Assembly (NCBI GenBank): GCA_900546065.1
Contig: URBK01000006.1
Location: 62,001-126,000, forward strand
Reading direction: 5' to 3'
Length of the DNA stretch: 64,000 bases
Origin: an uncultured Alistipes sp.
GTDB lineage: Bacteria > Bacteroidota > Bacteroidia > Bacteroidales > Rikenellaceae
Position numbers and translations under genes: made by a program. Below the pieces are notes generated by a model. That model saw only the letters and a list, made by a program, of their open reading frames with translations, searched no databases and was not told where the DNA came from. Below, one piece after another: positions 51,783 through 60,624 of this stretch; position 1 is the stretch's first letter, and every line of letters begins with the position of its first letter.

Positions 51783-52940
51783 TCAGATGCTGTCCAACAT
51801 ATTCTGTACCTTCAACAGCACGCCCGAACGATGTACACTGTGCTTTGCCACCCATGCCTGCATACGGCCGTAAAACTCCGGATGGCGGCGTTCGATATAA
51901 TCCACGCCGTAATAGAGTCCCCACGTCAGCACGATGGCCGTTGCGGCCGTAACGTACAGCTGTGCCTCCGCGCTCAGGTCAAACGTATTGCAGAAATGCC
52001 ATGCCACAACCACAAGCCCGTTGAGAATCAGTATATTCACCGTCGTCATCACATGGCTGCAGCCCAGCTTTATGAACATGTGGTGCAGGTGAGTCTTGTC
52101 GGGGCTGAAGGGCGACCGGCGCTTTGCCATGCGCGCCGTCATTACTCGCAGCGTATCGAATACGGGTATGGCTAGCACGGCAAGCGTAAAACTGATGGTG
52201 CTGCCCGTAATGTAGTCGCTGCCCGACTGTATCACACGCATCACATAGAGCGAACAGATGAAACCCAGCACCAGCGAACCACCATCGCCGAGGAACATCT
52301 TGTATTTCTTGCCGAAGACGTTGTGCAGCAGGAACGGGATCAGACTGCCGAAAAGCGAAAAGGCCAATACGGCATACGACACGTCGCCCATACGAAGGAA
52401 ACATATTCCGTACAGCAGCGAAGCGAACATTCCGTAACCCGAACACAAGCCGTCCACGCCGTCGATAAGGTTTATCGAGTTGATGATACCGACACACGAG
52501 ACAAGTGTCAGGGCTATTGCCACGCCGAGCGGCAGCTTGTATACGCCCCACAATCCGTGGAAGTTGTCGATATATATGCCGCAGAGGAACATCATCATGC
52601 AGACGGTGAATATCTGCAGCGCAAAACGTGTCGTCGGTGACAGGTCGAGGATATCGTCCCCGACACCGGTATAGAGCATGACCATCATCGCTACGATCAA
52701 TTCGAACTGTATGTTCATACCCTTGGTATAATACCCGGCGACGCCTATGCCGAACATAAGGCCGAAGAAGACGCCCACGCCGCCCAATACGGGAACCGGC
52801 ACCTTGTTCAGTTTGCGGGCATTGGGATTATCCACGATCATCTTCATTTTGGCGATCTTCACCAAATGAGGATGGATGATAAACACCACGAGCGATGCGA
52901 TGAATATCGGCAGCGCCACCGTCAATAACATACTCTCCAT
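51783..52940 (-). CDS. Undecaprenyl-phosphate sugar phosphotransferase (WecA/MraY family)
   Basis: 385 residues, about ten membrane helices. KLNKVPVPVLGGVGVFFGLM, DDILDLSPTTRFALQI (Asp-rich Mg site), NLIDGVDGLCSGYG, FLGDGGSLVLGFI and the basic loop KRRSPFSPDKTHLHHMFIKLGCSH, the HIHH-type motif that binds the UDP-sugar in WecA-like enzymes. It starts a surface polysaccharide by transferring HexNAc-1-P to the lipid carrier. The C-terminal cytoplasmic tail is longer than in E. coli WecA. Located between ugd and the Wzz gene. Confidence 0.9.
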   Translation of the reverse strand: MESMLLTVALPIFIASLVVFIIHPHLVKIAKMKMIVDNPNARKLNKVPVPVLGGVGVFFGLMFGIGVAGYYTKGMNIQFELIVAMMVMLYTGVGDDILDLSPTTRFALQIFTVCMMMFLCGIYIDNFHGLWGVYKLPLGVAIALTLVSCVGIINSINLIDGVDGLCSGYGMFASLLYGICFLRMGDVSYAVLAFSLFGSLIPFLLHNVFGKKYKMFLGDGGSLVLGFICSLYVMRVIQSGSDYITGSTISFTLAVLAIPVFDTLRVMTARMAKRRSPFSPDKTHLHHMFIKLGCSHVMTTVNILILNGLVVVAWHFCNTFDLSAEAQLYVTAATAIVLTWGLYYGVDYIERRHPEFYGRMQAWVAKHSVHRSGVLLKVQNMLDSI

Positions 52941-53006
52941 AATTAACCCCCGTTATTATATCGAATATAATATCCTAACGACTAATAATATGATTAATTA
53001 ACAAAT

Positions 53007-54173
53007 CTAATTTACCGAATCTGCCGACTCGTCTACGCCCTCCTTGACTATACCTTTAAGCCGTTTGCTTCCGGTGATCTCGGCAACGGATGGCAACACC
53101 AGAACGGCTCCCATACCCAGCACTATGCCAAAGAACGTCCATCCGAAAAGAATCATCGCGCGCCGCGGCTTGCTCTTCTGTAACGGCACGGTAACGGGAT
53201 TTATAACTGTAAGTATCGGGGTCGTCTCCTTGACGTTGATCTTCGCCTGCTCGAGCTTCGATGCCAGCTCGCTGTAGAGATTCAACGCTAGAGTATATTC
53301 GGCATCGAGCTTCTCCAACTGCGTGCGGGCCGAATACTTCGTGGTGTTCAGGTTGGCGTCGCGGAAGCGCGCACGACGGTCCTGTATATCCTCGAACTCG
53401 GCCTTGGCCTCGTTGTAACGCTCCTGCACGAAGTCGAGATTCGACTGCACCTTCTCGATCTTGAACTCGGTGATATACTTCTGCAACAGCGTCACCGCAG
53501 CCTCGGCCATCTCCGCGGCAACAATGGCCTCGGGCATTGTCACCGTCAATGTCAGATAGCCGTTCTTGTCATCGAGCGTCATCGAGATACACTCCGACAA
53601 CATCCTGTTACAACGATCCTCCTCCTTTGTCAAGGTCACGATCTTGGCCCCCTCACCGTCCGAAGCCAAAGCCGAGTAGTCGGGTTCGGGCTGCTCTCCA
53701 CGGATGGCATTCAGAATAAGAAAAGGCAACCCAATGGTGTACTTCTTAAGGATCGAGCCAACTCCCGGTTTATTGAACTCTTTGCTGGTATTGTACTCGT
53801 AGAAGCTGACGGGACGATCAGCCTTCTCATACGACAACTTCGTCTGCATCAACTCCTTGCGGAACGCCGTGCTGTTGAGAATATTCTCATAAACATACGG
53901 CGAGAGAGCCTTCACGTCATCCATCTGGTTGAGATTTATACCGGCCAGTGCCGCCAGTGAGCTCATGCGCGAGGTTGATGAAGAACTTGTTTGCGGCACA
54001 AAATCACAGCCCGCAGTATATGCCTTGGAACTGAAGAGTGCAATCAACAGACCGAGAACAAAGCACACACCCGTAACCTTAAGTATAAGTCTACGGTTTA
54101 CCCACATCCGCTTTATGAGTTCTATCAAATCTATCTCCTGCTCCTGCGAAGAGTCTATATTCTGATTTTCCAT
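53007..54173 (-). CDS. Wzz/GNVR-type chain length determinant protein
   Basis: About 388 residues. An N-terminal cytoplasmic segment (MENQNIDSSQEQEIDLIELIKRMW) leads to the first membrane helix (LILKVTGVCFVLGLLIALF), a large periplasmic coiled-coil domain (FVQERYNEAKAEFEDIQDRRARF ... YTLALNLYSELASKLEQAKI), then PVTVPLQKSKPRRAMILFGWTFFGIVLGMGAVLVL, the Pro-rich loop and second helix of Wzz. No C-terminal kinase. It controls chain length of the exported polymer. Possible starts at 54203, 54185 and 54173; the last has AAGGAG six bases ahead. Follows the Wza gene after about 50 bases. Confidence 0.88.
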   Translation of the reverse strand: MENQNIDSSQEQEIDLIELIKRMWVNRRLILKVTGVCFVLGLLIALFSSKAYTAGCDFVPQTSSSSTSRMSSLAALAGINLNQMDDVKALSPYVYENILNSTAFRKELMQTKLSYEKADRPVSFYEYNTSKEFNKPGVGSILKKYTIGLPFLILNAIRGEQPEPDYSALASDGEGAKIVTLTKEEDRCNRMLSECISMTLDDKNGYLTLTVTMPEAIVAAEMAEAAVTLLQKYITEFKIEKVQSNLDFVQERYNEAKAEFEDIQDRRARFRDANLNTTKYSARTQLEKLDAEYTLALNLYSELASKLEQAKINVKETTPILTVINPVTVPLQKSKPRRAMILFGWTFFGIVLGMGAVLVLPSVAEITGSKRLKGIVKEGVDESADSVN

Positions 54174-54222
54174 CTGCTCCTTCATGATATCCGTATTTCT
54201 CATATGATCCGACAACACTCTA

Positions 54223-56670
54223 CTACTTTGTAAGGTTGAGCACCGATATTATCACGGCCGCCGTCGATGCTGTCGACGAGAGCAGACCCACGGCCTCAGC
54301 CCACGAGATCGGTTCACGCTGGTTCTTCGATGGCACGATAATGATACTTCCCGGGCGTATCTCGGCCGATTTACCCGAGGCAACCATACCGTTCATATAT
54401 ATCACGAATGATTTGTCCTTGCGGGCGCGGGTGTCGAAACCTCCGGCCGCCTCGACATAGTACTTGAGCTTCTTGCCTTCGTTGAAGGTCACGGAGTTGG
54501 GATATAGGACGGCGCCCATGACTCTTACGGTACCGTTGTACATCGGCACCGAAATGACATCGCCGTCACGCAGCACGATATCGGCATCCGAACCGGGATT
54601 ATTCAACGCCTCCTCAAGATTGATACCCACGGGATATACCGACTGTATCTCCACACCTGTCATGTTGAGCGAGTCCGTACTTCCGGCATTGGCCTGCGCC
54701 GCGATCATATCCTGCAATGCCTGATTCTGAATCTGCTCCTGCTCGGTCATGCGGCGCAGAAGATAGGCCCCCTCGACGAAAGCGCCGGGCGTAACATTTC
54801 CCGCAGCCGATATCACCTCCGATATGCGCATATTGCGGTGCGCCAAAGGATAGTTACCCTCGAAGGCTACCTCGCCGTTCACGGTCACGCTGCTCTGGGT
54901 GATATAGACGGGGGAACGACGTACATAGACCTGATCGAATGGTTCGAGCACGAACTCGCGGCCGTCTGCAACCGAAAGGCTGTCGTTCACATTGACCGTA
55001 AATGTCTCGAAGAGCTGATCGTTTACATTGAGGCTCTTGGGATCCTTTATACGGCGCGTCACAGCCACATTTGCCGTCGATGCCGACTCAAGCAGGCCAC
55101 CGGCTGCTACCAACAGATCCTCGACGGTCATATTCTCGGCATAGGGGTACGTATCGGGGCGGCTTACCGAACCCAATATCGAAACCGTATATGCTTCGCG
55201 CATTCCCGACTCTGCAGCCACGACAAGATAGTCATTGGGGCGGAGCGTTATGTCGGCTATTTCGCCCGACATCAACTTACCCAGATCGACGCTCTTCACC
55301 TCCAGCGACCAGTCGGGCTTCTCGCGATATAGTATGGCGCGGGGCATGAAGGCATCCTCACGCAGGCCGTCCGCACGCTCGATAAGCTGCCGGAGCGTCT
55401 TGGTCGTACCGTCTATGGCATAATATCCCGGACGGTAGACGGCCCCCTCGACACCGACACGGTTCTCATAGCGGTCGATGCTGCCGCCGACGGAAACCAC
55501 ATCCCCATCCTCCAGAACGAAGTTCCCGAAATCGGCCTTGTCGACGGTAAACGAGTCATATTTTCCGCCCTGACGGCGTGTCACGCTCACCATATTGCGA
55601 TTGGCCTCACCGTTAAAGTCACCCGCAAAACGGATCAGGTCGGCAACCGTCTCGCCGCCCTTCATCTCGTAGAACATCGGACGCTTGACATTGCCCGTAA
55701 TCTCGACCAGCTTACCGTAAGGGGCTACCGTGATCAGGTCACCGTCACGCAGCGCTATGTCACGGCTGCTGTTGCCGTTGAGTATATAGTCATATACGTC
55801 CACCTCCGAGAAGAGCTTCCCGCCGCGATATATCTTGACACTGCGCAGCGTACCCAGATCATTCACTCCGCCGGCCACATGCAGCGCATGGAACAGCGTC
55901 GCCAGCGACGGCAGCGTATATGTACCAGATGACGTCACCTCGCCCGTGATGTTGACCTGTATGCTTCGGATGCTGCCCAGCGAGAGCTTCATCTGCACCG
56001 AACCATCCGCAAGACCTGCATATATGCTCGACAGAACGCTGCGCAGACGCTGCGACGCCTCCGCCACGGACAATCCGGCCAAGGTCACGGGCCCAACGTT
56101 CGAGATGAATATCTTGCCGTCGGGCGATATTGTGCTCTCGACCGTCATCTGCGAGTCGCCCCATACGTCCACAATCACCTCATCGCCCGGGCCGAGAACA
56201 TAGTTGTCGGGGGTGGCGATATTCAAATTGGGCTCGAACGTAAGTTGCTCGTTGGTGAACATATCGTGGCCGAAGATGCGCGAGCGGTTCTGACCTTCGG
56301 CTGGCAGGATATATGCCATCGTGGTAGAGTCACTGCCCAGCGAATCGGGCATCATATATACAAAACGCCCGCCGGCAGGCAGCTGCTGCATATCCGTGCG
56401 GCCGCGCATCATCATATCGGTCTGCGACATGCGCATCTGGTTGAGCTTGTCGGCAGCCTCAGTTCCCGAGCGGCGTTCCGTGCCGTTATTCGAACGGCGC
56501 GTACGGTTGACATCCTTCACGCCATCCGCCTCCTTCTCCTTAAGTTGGTCTATCTGACTCTGCGACAGAGTACCGTTCCTATAAGCCTCGATAAGCTCCT
56601 GAGTGCTTTGCGCCTGCGCGGATACGGCCACGGCCGCCGTCATCAACAGCGACAAAATCGTCTTTCTCAT
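54223..56670 (-). CDS. Polysaccharide export outer membrane protein (Wza-like, SLBB repeats)
   Basis: 815 residues. Signal peptide (MRKTILSLLMTAAVAVSAQAQ). PES/Wza motif YVLGPGDEVIVDVWGDSQMTVESTISPDGKIFISNVGPVTLAGLSVAEA, followed by six or so SLBB repeats (e.g. VNITGEVTSSGTYTLPSLATLFHALHVAGGV, VSILGSVSRPDTYPYAENMTVEDLLVAAGGLLES, VRVMGAVLYPNSVTFNEGKKLKYYVEAAGG), and a C-terminal membrane segment (WAEAVGLLSSTASTAAVIISVLNL). It is much longer than E. coli Wza and is of the multi-SLBB Bacteroidota type. First gene of the export block, upstream of the Wzz gene. Confidence 0.92.
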   Translation of the reverse strand: MRKTILSLLMTAAVAVSAQAQSTQELIEAYRNGTLSQSQIDQLKEKEADGVKDVNRTRRSNNGTERRSGTEAADKLNQMRMSQTDMMMRGRTDMQQLPAGGRFVYMMPDSLGSDSTTMAYILPAEGQNRSRIFGHDMFTNEQLTFEPNLNIATPDNYVLGPGDEVIVDVWGDSQMTVESTISPDGKIFISNVGPVTLAGLSVAEASQRLRSVLSSIYAGLADGSVQMKLSLGSIRSIQVNITGEVTSSGTYTLPSLATLFHALHVAGGVNDLGTLRSVKIYRGGKLFSEVDVYDYILNGNSSRDIALRDGDLITVAPYGKLVEITGNVKRPMFYEMKGGETVADLIRFAGDFNGEANRNMVSVTRRQGGKYDSFTVDKADFGNFVLEDGDVVSVGGSIDRYENRVGVEGAVYRPGYYAIDGTTKTLRQLIERADGLREDAFMPRAILYREKPDWSLEVKSVDLGKLMSGEIADITLRPNDYLVVAAESGMREAYTVSILGSVSRPDTYPYAENMTVEDLLVAAGGLLESASTANVAVTRRIKDPKSLNVNDQLFETFTVNVNDSLSVADGREFVLEPFDQVYVRRSPVYITQSSVTVNGEVAFEGNYPLAHRNMRISEVISAAGNVTPGAFVEGAYLLRRMTEQEQIQNQALQDMIAAQANAGSTDSLNMTGVEIQSVYPVGINLEEALNNPGSDADIVLRDGDVISVPMYNGTVRVMGAVLYPNSVTFNEGKKLKYYVEAAGGFDTRARKDKSFVIYMNGMVASGKSAEIRPGSIIIVPSKNQREPISWAEAVGLLSSTASTAAVIISVLNLTK

Positions 56671-56885
56671 ATAATGTATATTCTTTTTCTTAAACTGTTT
56701 GTTTTGTTTTCAACGTCGGCCGACGCCGCAGCCGACAGCACAATATACAAATGTACGAAATTTTATCGTACAAGCCAAACTCCGCAAGGCAAAGCCTTCC
56801 CGCTTTGCCGGCCTTAGCCACGCCAAAACGCCTGCATGACATCCGCAAGACCCGAATCCGAGAGCAAAACGTACAATAAAAAGGT
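56671..56885. other. Spacer between Wza and flavin reductase genes
   Basis: 215 bases, no gene seen. I find no UpxY-like antiterminator gene or recognisable consensus promoter for the polysaccharide operon here. Confidence 0.35.
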
Positions 56886-57488
56886 CTATTTCTTACGTTT
56901 CGTGCTCTTCTTTCGTTTGCGCACCGACCATCCGAAGTGGCCGATCACATCTCCCAAACGGAAATACTCCCCGTGGCAGTATGCCATCAGCCCCGCGCGC
57001 TCCAGATCCAGACGGCCGCTCACACTGTCGACATAGCGCGCGTCGACCAGAACATTCACCACATCGGCCACGAACATGTCGTGCGAGCCGAGATGCATCA
57101 CCTCGCGCACACGGCACTCTATCGACACCGGAGCCTCGGCTATGGCCGGAGCCTGCACCACGCGTGCCGCCACGGGTGTAAGGCCCATCTCGGCAAACTT
57201 GTCATGGTCGCGTCCCGACCGCACGCCGCACCAGTCCGTAGCGCGCGCCAGCGACCTCGTCGTCAGGTTGATGACGAACTCGCCCGTGCGAGAGATGATT
57301 CCGTGCGACAGCCGCTCGGGCCGCAGCGAGATGTAACACATCGGCGGGTCGGTGCAGACGGTACCCGTCCACGCCACAGTCACAATGTTGTACTCCTCGG
57401 GCGAAGCGCCGCAACTGACCATCACCGCCGGCAGCGGATATATCATCGTGCCGGGTTTCCAGCTCAATTTTTCGGGAACGCGATCCAT
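56886..57488 (-). CDS. Flavin reductase-like protein
   Basis: 200 residues. PLPAVMVSCGASPEEYNIVTVAWTGTVCTDPPMCYISLRPERLSHGIISRTGEFVINL is the split-barrel FMN-binding pattern of the flavin reductase-like family, followed by the GRDHDKFAEMGLTPVAA and APVSIECRVREVMHLGSHDMFVADVVNVLVD segments. Cytoplasmic; may reduce flavin for another enzyme. The C-terminal RKRKKSTKRKK tail is strongly basic and unusual, perhaps nucleic-acid or membrane binding. Divergent from the GH16 gene; a TATATTTG element (57497-57504) is eight bases before the ATG. Confidence 0.85.
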   Translation of the reverse strand: MDRVPEKLSWKPGTMIYPLPAVMVSCGASPEEYNIVTVAWTGTVCTDPPMCYISLRPERLSHGIISRTGEFVINLTTRSLARATDWCGVRSGRDHDKFAEMGLTPVAARVVQAPAIAEAPVSIECRVREVMHLGSHDMFVADVVNVLVDARYVDSVSGRLDLERAGLMAYCHGEYFRLGDVIGHFGWSVRKRKKSTKRKK

Positions 57489-57496
57489 TTCGGCGG

Positions 57497-57532
57497 CAAA
57501 TATATGAATTTAATATCTTTTATTTAAATTTG
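57497..57532. promoter_or_regulatory. Two divergent -7 elements
   Basis: Reverse strand TATATTTG at 57497-57504 for the flavin reductase and forward TAAATTTG at 57525-57532 for the GH16 gene. Both match the consensus, but -33 TTG elements are not clear. The reverse one would give a leader of only a few bases. Confidence 0.45.
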
Positions 57533-57555
57533 CAACAACCGAAATCGCACAAAAT

Positions 57556-58440
57556 ATGAAATTTACACTATTCCCGCTTCTGCTGTTGCTGGCCGCAGCC
57601 GAAGTGCACGCGCAAACCCCGCGACGCGATGCCAATGCCTATCGCCGTGAGGGCTACCGCCTTGTCTGGAGCGACGAGTTCACCACGGACGGACGTCCCG
57701 ATCCCCGCCGCTGGGGATACGAGGAGGGCTTCGAGCGCAACCACGAGGCACAATACTACCAACGTGACAACGCCCTCTGCCGCGACGGCATCCTCACCAT
57801 CGAGGCTCGCCGCGAGAGACGCCCCAGCGCCGAATACGACCCCGACGGCAGGAACTGGGACCAGAAGGCGCCATACGCCGAATATACCTCCTCGTCGATA
57901 AATACCCGCGGCCGCTTCGCCTTCCGCTACGGACGCCTCGAGGTGCGCGCGCGTATCCCCGTCGCCAAAGGTGCATGGCCTGCGATATGGCTTCTGGGAA
58001 CGTCCCTTCCGTGGCCGCATAACGGCGAGATCGACGTCATGGAGTATTACCACACCGACGGCATACCATACATTCTGGCCAATGCGGCATGGGGCGGCGA
58101 AAAACGGCATCAGGCCGTATGGAATACGGGCAAGATACCCTATTCACACTTCCTTGAGGCCGATCCCGACTGGGCCGACAAGTTCCACACGTGGCGAATG
58201 GATTGGGACGAGACGGCCATAAGCATATATCTCGACGGCGAGCTTCTCAACCGTATCGACCTCTCCAAGACGGTCAACCGTGGCGGAGATGGTACCGGCA
58301 TCAACCCCTTCCACCGCGAGCAGTTCATCCTTCTGAACCTCGCACTGGGCGGCGACAACGGCGGCCCGATAGACGACAGCGCCATGCCCATGCGATACGA
58401 GATAGACTACGTCAGAGTCTACCAGAAAGCGGACAAATAA
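57556..58440 (+). CDS. GH16 endo-beta-glucanase (laminarinase-like), secreted
   Basis: 294 residues. Signal peptide (MKFTLFPLLLLLAAAEVHA) then the GH16 beta-jelly roll: LVWSDEFTTDGRPDPRRWGYEEGFERNHEAQYY, SSSINTRGRFAFRYGRLEVRARIP, WPAIWLLG, and the catalytic ExDxxE as Glu158, Asp160, Glu163 in NGEIDVMEYYH. Residues resemble beta-1,3-glucanases (laminarinases); the insert of typical agarases and carrageenases is absent. Periplasmic or secreted; no carbohydrate-binding module. Convergent with the nitrilase gene. Confidence 0.92.
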   Translation: MKFTLFPLLLLLAAAEVHAQTPRRDANAYRREGYRLVWSDEFTTDGRPDPRRWGYEEGFERNHEAQYYQRDNALCRDGILTIEARRERRPSAEYDPDGRNWDQKAPYAEYTSSSINTRGRFAFRYGRLEVRARIPVAKGAWPAIWLLGTSLPWPHNGEIDVMEYYHTDGIPYILANAAWGGEKRHQAVWNTGKIPYSHFLEADPDWADKFHTWRMDWDETAISIYLDGELLNRIDLSKTVNRGGDGTGINPFHREQFILLNLALGGDNGGPIDDSAMPMRYEIDYVRVYQKADK

Positions 58441-58444
58441 ACCA

Positions 58445-58474
58445 CAGGCGGCGGGCCATACAGCCCGCCGCCTG
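58445..58474. terminator. Bidirectional hairpin between convergent genes
   Basis: CAGGCGGCGGGC, 6-base loop, GCCCGCCGCCTG: a 12-bp perfect stem just after the GH16 stop and 20 bases before the end of the nitrilase gene. No T-run. Confidence 0.6.
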
Positions 58475-58494
58475 CATATATTGCGTCTTTGCCG

Positions 58495-59403
58495 TCACCC
58501 GCGCCACGACTCATCTGCCAGCCATGCGTCGCGATCCTCCAGAACAGGGAACTTGCGGCGGAATGCCGCAAGACGATCCATATCAATATCACCCGTAACA
58601 ACCCGCTCTCCCTCGCCGCACGAGACCGCCACACGCCCGTAAGGGTCTATCAGCGCCGTACGGCCGCAATAGTCGCACCACGGATCCCGCCCCGCACGAT
58701 TCACGCCAGCAACATAACACTGGTTCTCGATGGCACGCGCCAGCAGAAGCGTATCCCATACAGCGATGCGCGGTGTTGGCCAGTTGGCCGCATAGACGAT
58801 CATGTCGTAGTCGCCGCGGCTGCGCGCAAAGACCGGAAAGCGTAGATCGTAACACACCTGCAGCAGGATCCTCACGCCGCGCCACGCGACAACAACACGC
58901 CGACAGCCTGCAGTATAGTGGTCGGCCTCGCCACCCATGGCAAACAGATGCCGCTTGTCATAATATTCCACTCAGCCGTCGGGCCGCACGAAATACATAC
59001 GGTTAAAGTATCGTCCCGCGTCGGCTAACGCCACGCTTCCAGTAACGGCCGCATCATATCGTTCGGCCATGCGCCGCATCCACGCCACAGTCTCCGCTCC
59101 GTCATCAATCACACCCTCCGCATGCGACGGATCGACACAGAATCCCGTTGTGAACATCTCGGGCAGAACGATAAGATCGACACACCCCACATCACCCGAA
59201 ACCACCTTAGACAGCGTTTGGAGCGACGACGTTTGAGGCGACGGTACATCTCCCGATATATCGTTCACACTACATTTTTCCTTATGATATGAGGCATTAT
59301 CCTCGCCGCAACCCAAAGCCTCAGCCAAGGCCGTCTCCGCCCGACGCATATTCTCCCACGGCGAGCCCCATACGATATCCTGCTGAAAAAGCGCTACTTT
59401 CAT
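58495..59403 (-). pseudogene. Nitrilase/omega-amidase family protein interrupted by TGA
   Basis: The frame from ATG 59403 gives MKVALFQQDIVWGSPWENMRRAE, then VDLIVLPEMFTTGFCVDPSHAEG (catalytic Glu). At 58972-58974 the coding strand reads TGA after FVRPDG, and then continues in the same frame as VEYYDKRHLF (catalytic Lys), QVCYDLRFPVFARS (catalytic Cys) and CYVAGVNRAG to a stop at 58495. Without the TGA the protein has 302 residues, an omega-amidase (YafV-like) that deaminates keto-glutaramate. The catalytic triad is intact, so one base change causes the break. A Ser/Lys-rich segment (about residues 40-75) is an extra insertion. Pseudogene, recoded stop or sequencing error. Confidence 0.84.
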
Positions 59404-59653
59404 TGCAATACATCTTTTTGGCGGATACGGTCGGCAAATGAGTAAAGCTCCGCATCCGCACTGTAAAGATACTAAACAAATCGCGATTTCGAGCTCTACC
59501 GTCCGAGACGGTTCCCGCGTTATACGCATTACAAACAGTTACCGCACACTTGATTAACCCCGACAAGACAAATCGGCATTCATAAAATGCCCGACAGCGC
59601 GATACCGACACGATATTTACGCTACATTTGCCGACGGATTAAACACTTGTATC
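59404..59653. other. Spacer between the divergent nitrilase and GIN-domain genes
   Basis: 250 bases. A TACATTTG element at 59623-59630 precedes the forward gene by 23 bases; a TATCTTTA on the reverse strand near 59470 may serve the nitrilase. Nothing else seen. Confidence 0.4.
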
Positions 59654-60364
59654 ATGAAACGAAGTCTAATTGCAATAGCTGTCAGCCTGCTGACGCTGAC
59701 ATCATGCGCCGACTACCTGACACCCGACGGCGAGATCACGGAACGCGAGATCGAGCTTCCCGCTGCAGCCGAGGGCATAGAGATAACCAACGGCATGCGC
59801 CTCGTGCTGGATGAGTCTATTCCATCAGGCACTGCCATAATACGCACACACGAAAATATCCAGCCATATATCAAGGCCGAGACCAACCGCAACCGTACAA
59901 TCTTCACGGTCGACGCCCGCCGCTTCAAGAACCTTGAGGTCACCATAACGACATCTCCCGCATCATACCGTACGTTTATCGCCTCGGGCGGCAGCGAGAT
60001 ATACTCACCCGAGAGACAGGACCTTGCCAAGGCCTCATTCATAATATCCGGAGGTTCTCATGCCAAGATATCGGCAACATGCGACACGGCATCCATAGAG
60101 TGCTCAGGCGGCTCGGAAATAGACCTCACGGGCGCAAGCGCCAATGCCAATATCATCTGCTCTGGCGGCTCGCGCTGCTACGCCTATGATTTTGCTGCAC
60201 AGACGGCGACGGTAGACATCTCTGGCGGCAGCCACCTCGAGATCACCGTAACGGAGTCGCTCACTGGCGACAACTCGGGCGGCTCACACATCCGCTACAA
60301 GGGCACCCCCTCGTACCTCAACATCAACAACACCGGCGGCTCAACAACTTCGGCCGCGGAGTAA
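59654..60364 (+). CDS. Head GIN domain (DUF2807) lipoprotein
   Basis: 236 residues. Lipobox LLTLTSC (Cys about residue 18). The rest is a right-handed beta-helix-like repeat protein of the DUF2807 type, with short turns SGGSEIYS, SGGSHAKI, SGGSEIDL, SGGSRCYA, SGGSHLEI, SGGSHIRY and a final TGGSTTSAAE. Six or seven Gly-Gly-Ser turns mark the helical rungs. Family members are found in bactofilin-like or adhesin contexts; the role is unknown, though a position on the cell surface is likely. Alone on its strand, before the long palindrome at 60501. Confidence 0.85.
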   Translation: MKRSLIAIAVSLLTLTSCADYLTPDGEITEREIELPAAAEGIEITNGMRLVLDESIPSGTAIIRTHENIQPYIKAETNRNRTIFTVDARRFKNLEVTITTSPASYRTFIASGGSEIYSPERQDLAKASFIISGGSHAKISATCDTASIECSGGSEIDLTGASANANIICSGGSRCYAYDFAAQTATVDISGGSHLEITVTESLTGDNSGGSHIRYKGTPSYLNINNTGGSTTSAAE

Positions 60365-60500
60365 CGCAGAAAAAACCTGCAGGTGTATCCAATTACAAGA
60401 CGCGCATTATTTTGTTTCCACTTTTAGCATCATTACCATATTTTTGTATTGCTTATATAAATTGCTTGAGTAGACAACAACAAAATTATACGAAACAATA

Positions 60501-60541
60501 AACATACACGCCTGTAAGGAATCCTTACAGGCGTGTATGTT
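60501..60541. terminator. 41-base near-perfect palindrome between convergent genes
   Basis: A 20-base arm (60501-60520), one central A, and its exact reverse complement (60522-60541). It lies between the ends of the GIN gene (forward) and the nucleotidyltransferase gene (reverse). Without a clear T-run it may be a bidirectional terminator, a binding site or a transposable-element scar. Confidence 0.6.
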
Positions 60542-60624
60542 TACTTATCCAACTATCCTACAAGAAAAAAAGATAGTATAACTCTTAATCTTTTGTATAT
60601 CGGCATCTGAGCAAAATACAAAAA

